A program made the translations under genes and the position numbers. Below the pieces are notes generated by a model that was given only the letters and a program-made list of their open reading frames with translations, had not been told where the DNA came from and made no database searches. From assembly GCA_010692425.1 (NCBI GenBank), contig JAAHHJ010000021.1, forward strand, positions 36,566-100,565: a stretch of 64,000 nucleotides of DNA. Reading direction: 5' to 3'. Each line of letters starts with the position of its first letter. The stretch's first letter is position 1. Positions 58,650 to 64,000 of this stretch are shown piece after piece. Origin of the DNA: Symploca sp. SIO3C6. GTDB taxonomy: Bacteria > Cyanobacteriota > Cyanobacteriia > Cyanobacteriales > Coleofasciculaceae.

Positions 58650-58685
58650 AGCCAGCGCTCTAACCGCCAAGTCTGCGCGCTGGCT
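58650..58685 (-). promoter_or_regulatory. Conserved leader hairpin, copy 3, with compensatory changes
   Basis: Minus strand: AGCCAGCGC / GCGCTGGCT, a 9-bp stem, then CTGGCTCC. Compared with copies 1 and 2 (AGCCAGCCTG / CAGGCTGGCT), base pairs 8 and 9 changed from C-G and T-A to G-C and C-G, i.e. both sides changed together. The stem ends 37 nt from ATG 58612. Confidence 0.7.
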
Positions 58686-58765
58686 TCTGACTTTTCTTAC
58701 ATTGATGATGGGGAAATAGAAAGTATGGGGACTTCCTCTAGATATTTCCCTATCAGTGTTATAAA

Positions 58766-58794
58766 TGTTAATACAACGAGTTGTTGTATTAACA
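58766..58794. promoter_or_regulatory. Perfect 12-bp inverted repeat, candidate operator
   Basis: TGTTAATACAAC-gagtt-GTTGTATTAACA, 29 nt, ending 7 bases before the HTH gene start at 58802. The position and AT-rich symmetry fit a dimeric regulator site, probably autorepression by the HTH protein. Confidence 0.65.
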
Positions 58795-58801
58795 GTCTAA
58801 A

Positions 58802-59371
58802 ATGATAGACGATCAGAACATTAAATTCAACCCCAGTGTGCGAATTTTGAAACAAGTTCGCGAATTTTTAGGAATGACCCAAGAAGAGTTTGGTCAGGCA
58901 CTAGGGATGACATACAATACAATTGGTCGTTATGAGCGCGGCGTACATAAGCACCTCAAGTTTTCTGTCAATCAGATCAAAAAGCTACAAGAGCTCTTGG
59001 ATGAAGCTGGGATATCAATAAGTGATCTCCCCGATGATACATACCATAATTCAACTACTTTGCAGTATGAAATTACTGATCAAAGTAATCAAGTAACTCG
59101 AATTAGATCGCGCAACCGCGCTACCTTGACTAGTAGGAGTAATTCATCTTTGGAGACTCTGAGGATTGAGAGAACCAGTTTCTCTCAAGATGAGTTAGCC
59201 GTTTACTGTGAAATTCCTCGTGCTACTTATCAACGCTGGATATCTGGAAAGTCTGAGGCGAGGCCAACTATCCGACAATTGAAATTGCTGTGCCAATATC
59301 TGGGGATTGAGCGTATTGATGAATTGCCTGATGATTTTGGAGCAGTTAAAGAAACATTAGATGATGGTTAG
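58802..59371 (+). CDS. Dual helix-turn-helix transcriptional regulator
   Basis: 189 residues with two HTH regions. The first, XRE-type, is 12-50 (VRILKQVREFLGMTQEEFGQ, then ALGMTYNTIGRYERG). The second is about 120-178 (FSQDELAVYCEIPRATYQRW, then RPTIRQLKLLCQYLGIERID). A flexible linker (RSRNRATLTSRSNSSLE) joins them. Tandem HTH regulators of this kind occur in cyanobacteria near accessory genes. It is divergent from cassette copy 3, with the 12-bp inverted repeat between them but nearer this gene, so autoregulation is likely. Confidence 0.85.
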   Translation: MIDDQNIKFNPSVRILKQVREFLGMTQEEFGQALGMTYNTIGRYERGVHKHLKFSVNQIKKLQELLDEAGISISDLPDDTYHNSTTLQYEITDQSNQVTRIRSRNRATLTSRSNSSLETLRIERTSFSQDELAVYCEIPRATYQRWISGKSEARPTIRQLKLLCQYLGIERIDELPDDFGAVKETLDDG

Positions 59372-59399
59372 GTACTTTATATATTTATAGAATTAGCGA

Positions 59400-61955
59400 T
59401 CACATTTCTGTAGCTAAGAGTGTGTTTCTCCCCTTGAGCAGTGAAAGCGTAACTGTGAGAATGACCCCTATACTTGCCAACCATAGGATATAGCTATTTT
59501 TTTGCCACTCGGCTATCTTCTGATCACTTTTACGAATGAGCAGATCTACCTCCGAGTGCTGCGGAAAGAGTTCTTTAACCTCTTCAAATTTGTCTTTTGC
59601 TCCCTCGTAGTTTCCTCGCCAGAATAGTTCAAGACCCTGGCGGTACAATTGATCAGTCAACCCTTTCTCATTTGTAGCGCCAGCTTGTCTAATAAACTTC
59701 CGAACTGTACTTGTGGGTATAGCAAAGGTAATAGCAGTGTTTAAATCGAAATCTTGGAAGGCGATCATACCAATGACTTTGCCTTTGTCATTGAGTATAG
59801 GACCACCTGAGCTAACATGTTCAGCTAACACATCAATTTGCAGGACAGAGGAGCTGTCTTTTAGCTTTTTGTTGGGGTTTGCAACTCTGCCCTCTGTAGC
59901 GGAAGCTGCAAATATTTGCTTCTTACTCAAATCCAAAATATCAGTAGCGACTGGATACCCGAGTGCAATTACGTAATCCATGAACTGCACTTCCTTAGAA
60001 TCTCCGAGCTTTAGAACGGGTGCGTTTTTGACCTCTATCTTAATGATTGTAATGCTTGTACTACTACTAGCTGCCTTAAGCTTAATCGAAAACGGAAGGG
60101 AATAACCATTTGGCAAGATTACGTATTGGACTAGTTCGAATTCGCTATTGAGCAAATTGCTATTTTTTTTTATATAGTCCGGAGTTTTTTGAAGTTTCTT
60201 AGCAAGTTTTTGAGCCAAATTATCAAGTAGACGATCTTTGCATTCGTTGGCTGCACCTTGATCTGAGAGTTCTGTCACGGGGGAACTTGTCGCAATATAA
60301 CCGTCGGGATTGATAAAGTAACCGGAAAATATTCTGCCGTAGGAATCGGACTCAAAGTGAGCCTCCGTCCCGTCATCTGGCTGGTAGTATAAGCCACCAC
60401 GACAACCAGCAACAATGCTAACTACAGCTGGTTTTGCGTACATTTCTAGCTGCTGGTTTAAGTCTAGTACACTATCCCTAACTGCTGTATTTGTCACTAT
60501 CACCGTAGTTGTTGCTATAACCGAGATCCCAGCTAACCCAATCAGACCTTTACGAAGCGTCTGCTCTGTTTTCTGCTTTGCCTCCCTTAATCTCTGACTC
60601 GCTTTCTTCTCCTCTTCCAGAGCAAGCTGTGCTTTACGCTGTGCCTCGGTCAAAATTTGATTTGCTCGCTTCTGCGCCTCTAAATTTCTTTCAACTTCCC
60701 TTTTTTCTAAAGCCTCGCTAGCAGCTAAAAATTTATAATCGTGATCACTTAAACTCTTTCCCTCTGCCCAGACATGAGCATTCAGCAATGTTTGCCCACG
60801 CAGCAGCCGCGACTCGTCCTTACACTCAGATGCCAACCAAGCTGCAATAGCTTCTGCATAGGGGCGCAAGTCGGCTAAAGTCTTTTCAACCCAACTCTGG
60901 TTAAAAACAGCCCCATAAATGGGGTTGTAAGCCCCTAATTTGCCCTGTTGCTCTACCACTAAACCAGAAAGCTGCAATTCCATTTGTTCAGAACTTTGAT
61001 CAGCTGCAATCTTTCCCTGCTGCAAAATCTGTTGATAAAGTCCCAACAACCTCCCCGCACGCTGCTCGTTTCTAAGGATGCGATCGCGTATAGTCTTCAA
61101 ATGCTCTGGCTCATCCTGAGATTCCCAATTCTCGATAATGTGCGCTCTTACCAATCCCTCAATATCTTGACTCTGAGGGTTAGAGGTATCTCCACAAGCA
61201 TCTACAACCAGCTGACACAGCTTTTGCGTTAGAAAGGGTTGCCCCCCCGTCCAGTTTAGAATCTCTCTAAGAGCCTCCTGGGAATTATCTACCTTTCCCT
61301 CTAACCCCTTAGCTAAGGGCTGCACTTCCTGCAACCGAAAGCCCTGCAAATCAATCGCTTTACCAATATTAAATGGTGTGCGGTTCTTATCCTTAATCAA
61401 ATCCGAAGGCGTCGCCACCCCCAATAGAGCAAAAGTAAGGCGTCGGTATTCAGGCTTTTCTGCACGCTGATTATAACAAGCCCGGATCAGGGCAAAAAAA
61501 TCATCTTTAAACTCTAATTTAAGAATACTATCGATTTCATCAATAAAAATGACAATCCGTTGAGGAATCTCCGCCAGCAGCACCTCATCGATAAACTCAC
61601 CCAAACGCTGTACAGGCGATAGCCCCTCAAACTCACTCCACCACTTTAGCGCTTTAACCTTAGTTCTAAAACTCCGCGTCAGCCTGCGAACTATCCCTAA
61701 ATACCACTCAGCAGGATTAATATCGTGACTTCCAATCGAAGTAATATCAATCACTCCACAAGCAATACCCTCAGCTTGCAACCGACGCATCGTCTGCACT
61801 CGCAAGCTAGACTTACCCATCTGCCGGGAATTGAGGACATAGCAAAACTCCCCAGCTTTCAAAGCTTCATAGAAGCCTTGATCAGCCTGCCGCACTACAT
61901 AGGTAGAGGCATCAACTGGTAAACTTCCCCCAACTTGGTACGAGTAAATTACCAT
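59400..61955 (-). CDS. AAA-like ATPase fused to degenerate trypsin-like domain
   Basis: 851 residues. AAA-like (AAA_35-type) module about 5-365: Walker [10 protein letters not shown] (42-50), Walker [10 protein letters not shown] (134-142), sensor-type [16 protein letters not shown]. Coiled coil at about 415-468, transmembrane helix at 471-492. A trypsin/HtrA-like domain follows at about 505-757 ([33 protein letters not shown]). Ser716 of the SGGP site is kept, but the usual His (xNHV) is Pro559 and the usual Asp (DIAVLKI) is Ser634 or Thr636, so it should be proteolytically inactive. A TPR-like segment (765-800) and a C-terminal transmembrane helix (821-839) end it. Confidence 0.85.
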   Translation of the reverse strand: MVIYSYQVGGSLPVDASTYVVRQADQGFYEALKAGEFCYVLNSRQMGKSSLRVQTMRRLQAEGIACGVIDITSIGSHDINPAEWYLGIVRRLTRSFRTKVKALKWWSEFEGLSPVQRLGEFIDEVLLAEIPQRIVIFIDEIDSILKLEFKDDFFALIRACYNQRAEKPEYRRLTFALLGVATPSDLIKDKNRTPFNIGKAIDLQGFRLQEVQPLAKGLEGKVDNSQEALREILNWTGGQPFLTQKLCQLVVDACGDTSNPQSQDIEGLVRAHIIENWESQDEPEHLKTIRDRILRNEQRAGRLLGLYQQILQQGKIAADQSSEQMELQLSGLVVEQQGKLGAYNPIYGAVFNQSWVEKTLADLRPYAEAIAAWLASECKDESRLLRGQTLLNAHVWAEGKSLSDHDYKFLAASEALEKREVERNLEAQKRANQILTEAQRKAQLALEEEKKASQRLREAKQKTEQTLRKGLIGLAGISVIATTTVIVTNTAVRDSVLDLNQQLEMYAKPAVVSIVAGCRGGLYYQPDDGTEAHFESDSYGRIFSGYFINPDGYIATSSPVTELSDQGAANECKDRLLDNLAQKLAKKLQKTPDYIKKNSNLLNSEFELVQYVILPNGYSLPFSIKLKAASSSTSITIIKIEVKNAPVLKLGDSKEVQFMDYVIALGYPVATDILDLSKKQIFAASATEGRVANPNKKLKDSSSVLQIDVLAEHVSSGGPILNDKGKVIGMIAFQDFDLNTAITFAIPTSTVRKFIRQAGATNEKGLTDQLYRQGLELFWRGNYEGAKDKFEEVKELFPQHSEVDLLIRKSDQKIAEWQKNSYILWLASIGVILTVTLSLLKGRNTLLATEM

Positions 61956-62066
61956 GGACTACGAGTAGACTTTTAACCACAAATTGATTATTTAGTCTGT
62001 TTAAGAATCAGCACTTTCGTACTAAATTACTTACTGTGAACTTATCCAATTAATCAGGACTAAGCA

Positions 62067-62690
62067 CTAGCTAATTAATTGAGCTAAGTGCTTTAAAATA
62101 CTAGCGACAGCATATAGATCATTGCCACGATTAAGCAGAGAAAACTCATTGGAAAAATCATACTGCGGTGTATTTTGTTTAGTCAGCTTAATAAAAATAA
62201 ACTCAGTACCATTGGTGACAAATCCAAAAGCAGGTTTTTCTGGATCAGGATGAGCCAACATATAAGCTAAAGCTTGCGGAATCCCCATCTTCAAGGAATA
62301 TTCTGCCCTTTTAGCCTCAATAACAATAATCCAAAATTCAGGCTTACAAATCAGCACATCAATACGTCCCCGCACAATCGTACCCTCATCCTCTGTTGAA
62401 ATTTGCACCTCCTTTTCAGAGACAAGGTAAAAGGGTGGACGATAAAAACCTGCGATTCTCAATAACGGCGATAGCACTACCATTTTAACAATCGCCTCCA
62501 GCATTGGGTACTGAGACAAATGTAGATAATTACCCTTAACTTCGTCTAAAATTTGCTTTTCCCAATCATTAAGTTTAGGTAAATCATCTTGCCATTCTGG
62601 GAAAAACTCGTCATCATCAGTCCGTTCCAGACCAAAAGTTTGACTTAGCTGAGGCAGAGAGATTTCCTGTGCTTTTATTATTTGAACCAT
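62067..62690 (-). CDS. PD-(D/E)xK nuclease-like protein
   Basis: 207 residues. The catalytic-type core is GRIDVLICKPEFWIIVIEAK, giving Asp111 and Glu125-x-Lys127, then MGIPQALAYMLAH (Gln139), as in PD-(D/E)xK restriction-type nucleases (type I HsdR-N-like). The C-terminal part has AFGFVTNGTEFIFIKLTKQN. Such short proteins are abundant in cyanobacteria. Here it lies 36 bp downstream of an AAA-like ATPase gene on the same strand and 111 bp upstream of the AAA-pseudoprotease gene, so a joint function is plausible (inference). Confidence 0.82.
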   Translation of the reverse strand: MVQIIKAQEISLPQLSQTFGLERTDDDEFFPEWQDDLPKLNDWEKQILDEVKGNYLHLSQYPMLEAIVKMVVLSPLLRIAGFYRPPFYLVSEKEVQISTEDEGTIVRGRIDVLICKPEFWIIVIEAKRAEYSLKMGIPQALAYMLAHPDPEKPAFGFVTNGTEFIFIKLTKQNTPQYDFSNEFSLLNRGNDLYAVASILKHLAQLIS

Positions 62691-62726
62691 AATTTATAGC
62701 AATTTATTTGCTAAACAAAATCCCAA

Positions 62727-64000
62727 TTATATTCCTGTATTCCCTAAATAATCTTGAAAATAATACCGATACAAATCACAGCGCGGTATCACTTCATTAC
62801 CTTGCAACTTCACTAACCCCATACTGTCTAACTTAAAAGCTTGCTCTGCATCTAATTCTACAGGTTTATTTTTCACAACAACCTGACGAAAAGCTTGGGC
62901 TAACTTAGGGTACTGCATAAGATTCCACAAGTGCCGCCGCAAATGGTCACTGTAAATTCCTGCTTCTGTAGGAGCAGTTTGCCGCAATTTCTCCAAAGTC
63001 AAATCTTGACGATGAAAATGATAGAGAGCCTTGCGCACTAGATAAGGATGCCCGCCTACTAATCCTGTTAATTGCCCAATTTGACTGCTTGTCCAATCAA
63101 GTCCATAAAGCCTTGCCAAATCCTTTACCTGAACTGTAGTAAATTCCGGTAACTCAACATTCTTCCCCACATTAAACGGCGATTGATTCATATCGAGAGG
63201 AACATAAACTTCAGTAGAATGTACCATCACCAACCGTAGTTTTTCCCAAAGTTCGCTACTCAAATCACCATATCTAGCAAATTCATACCAAGAACGAAGC
63301 AGGGCAAAAAAATCATCGGCAATTTCACGCTGGTGGAAAACTCGATCAACTTCATCCAAACCTAACACCAAAGGAGTCTCAATTTCCTCTAACAAACACT
63401 CCTCAAAATAGGCAGTGCATTTATCCTTGCTGCCATAACCATTCCAATAATCATCCAACTTATTAAACTGCTTCAGTCTGCGACCAATTTGTTCACAAAA
63501 CCATCGCAAAAATTGCTCCAAATTACTTAAAATTGCACTATCTGCCCGCTGCAAGCTCAAAGGCATTGCTTGATAACCCTGCTCCCTGGCATGATTAAGA
63601 ATCCTAGCCATTAGCGAAGTTTTTCCCATCTGCCTAGGAGCTTTGATGCGAATCAGTGCGCCCGGCTGCAAAATCTCCTCATAACAGTCCAATTCAATCG
63701 GAGGTCGCTCCACATATAAACTAGATTTGAGAGGAACTGCTCCTCCTGGTTCCCTGTACAATTCTGGTTCTGCTACTGGCAAGGGTGGATGCTCAGGAGT
63801 CTCCACTACAGGGGCTACCATTCTTTCAATTACATCTAGTGCTGGTTGTTCACCTGCGGAGAAAACACCCAAGATTTCCTGCAAAATCACGGGAGTATCA
63901 GCAACAGAAAACCACTCCCGCTGCTGAATGCGCTGCAAATAGCCCCGCAAATCGTAATTTAAGGGGGCATCAATAGGGAAATTAACCCGAATAGGCAGAA
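62727..64000 (-). CDS. AAA-like domain ATPase, 5' end beyond right edge
   Basis: About 424 residues in the window; the frame is open through the right edge (LPIRVNFPIDAPLNYDLRGY in the last bases), so the N-terminus is missing. After LQRIQQREWFSVADTP and a linker comes a P-loop APRQMGKTSLMARIL, a Walker B VLGLDEVDRVF, and NQSPFNVGKNVELPEFTT, the same AAA_35-type layout as the 59400 gene. A winged-helix-like C-terminus has GHPYLVRKALYHF and EVIPRCDLYRYYFQDYLG. In this family the N-terminal part often carries an effector-associated or signalling domain, which cannot be seen here. Confidence 0.85.
   Translation of the reverse strand, partial: LPIRVNFPIDAPLNYDLRGYLQRIQQREWFSVADTPVILQEILGVFSAGEQPALDVIERMVAPVVETPEHPPLPVAEPELYREPGGAVPLKSSLYVERPPIELDCYEEILQPGALIRIKAPRQMGKTSLMARILNHAREQGYQAMPLSLQRADSAILSNLEQFLRWFCEQIGRRLKQFNKLDDYWNGYGSKDKCTAYFEECLLEEIETPLVLGLDEVDRVFHQREIADDFFALLRSWYEFARYGDLSSELWEKLRLVMVHSTEVYVPLDMNQSPFNVGKNVELPEFTTVQVKDLARLYGLDWTSSQIGQLTGLVGGHPYLVRKALYHFHRQDLTLEKLRQTAPTEAGIYSDHLRRHLWNLMQYPKLAQAFRQVVVKNKPVELDAEQAFKLDSMGLVKLQGNEVIPRCDLYRYYFQDYLGNTGI

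Overview
The window is cyanobacterial chromosome. It carries psbH, psbN, the NDH-1 subunit gene ndhS, raf1 (RuBisCO assembly), thf1, menG, hemF, a CPP1-like protein and an SLH-domain porin. HIP1 octamers (GCGATCGC) are scattered throughout, and several classes of short tandemly repeated sequences (TAATAAG, ATGAACCATGAGCA, CTCCCCAT) recur between genes. These suit a larger-genome, probably filamentous cyanobacterium, but the sequence does not fix the genus. I found no rRNA, tRNA or CRISPR array.

Layout. 1-3.1 kb is accessory: the 5' part of a TPR-repeat gene running off the left edge, a DUF433 antitoxin-like gene, and a small two-gene cassette behind a conserved hairpin. 3.3-40.6 kb is mostly housekeeping: HAD hydrolase, CPP1-like protein, response regulator, tatA, psbH/psbN, a GH38 alpha-mannosidase, PRC-barrel and LapA-like proteins, an FAD oxidoreductase, an M50 protease, murQ, an aldo/keto reductase, a Coq4-like protein, a porin, a GT2 plus toroid-like gene pair, an APC permease, ndhS, mrp-rodA, hemF, STAS, thf1 and the rpmI-rplT operon. 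41-44.1 kb holds a UvrD-type helicase divergent from a PD-(D/E)xK-like gene.

44.3-48 kb is an accessory island. It has a Mo-nitrogenase C-domain orphan, a CHAT fragment, a toxin-antitoxin pair with both genes broken, an intact CHAT-GUN4 fusion behind a small Pepco-like gene, a palindromic dispersed repeat, and a frameshifted third copy of the hairpin/small-gene cassette. 48.2-56.9 kb returns to core genes: FKBP, a basic repeat protein, a membrane glycosyltransferase, raf1, a REC-GAF regulator, menG and DUF445. 57-64 kb is accessory again: an Rpn/DUF2887 nuclease-like protein, the second full hairpin cassette, a dual-HTH regulator behind a 12-bp perfect inverted repeat, an AAA ATPase fused to a degenerate trypsin-like domain, a PD-(D/E)xK nuclease-like protein, and a second AAA ATPase running off the right edge.

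The most promising novel signals are four. (1) A hairpin leader plus ~60-aa gene occurs three times, with compensatory base changes in the stem and a ~130-aa partner gene in two copies. (2) A CHAT-GUN4 effector-like protein sits behind a Pepco-like partner. (3) An AAA-pseudoprotease-TPR membrane protein lies near a nuclease and a second AAA protein, resembling an NTPase conflict system. (4) Short tandem repeats have entered coding sequences and supply stop codons. Fragments of CHAT and AAA genes elsewhere in the window show these families being copied and lost locally.
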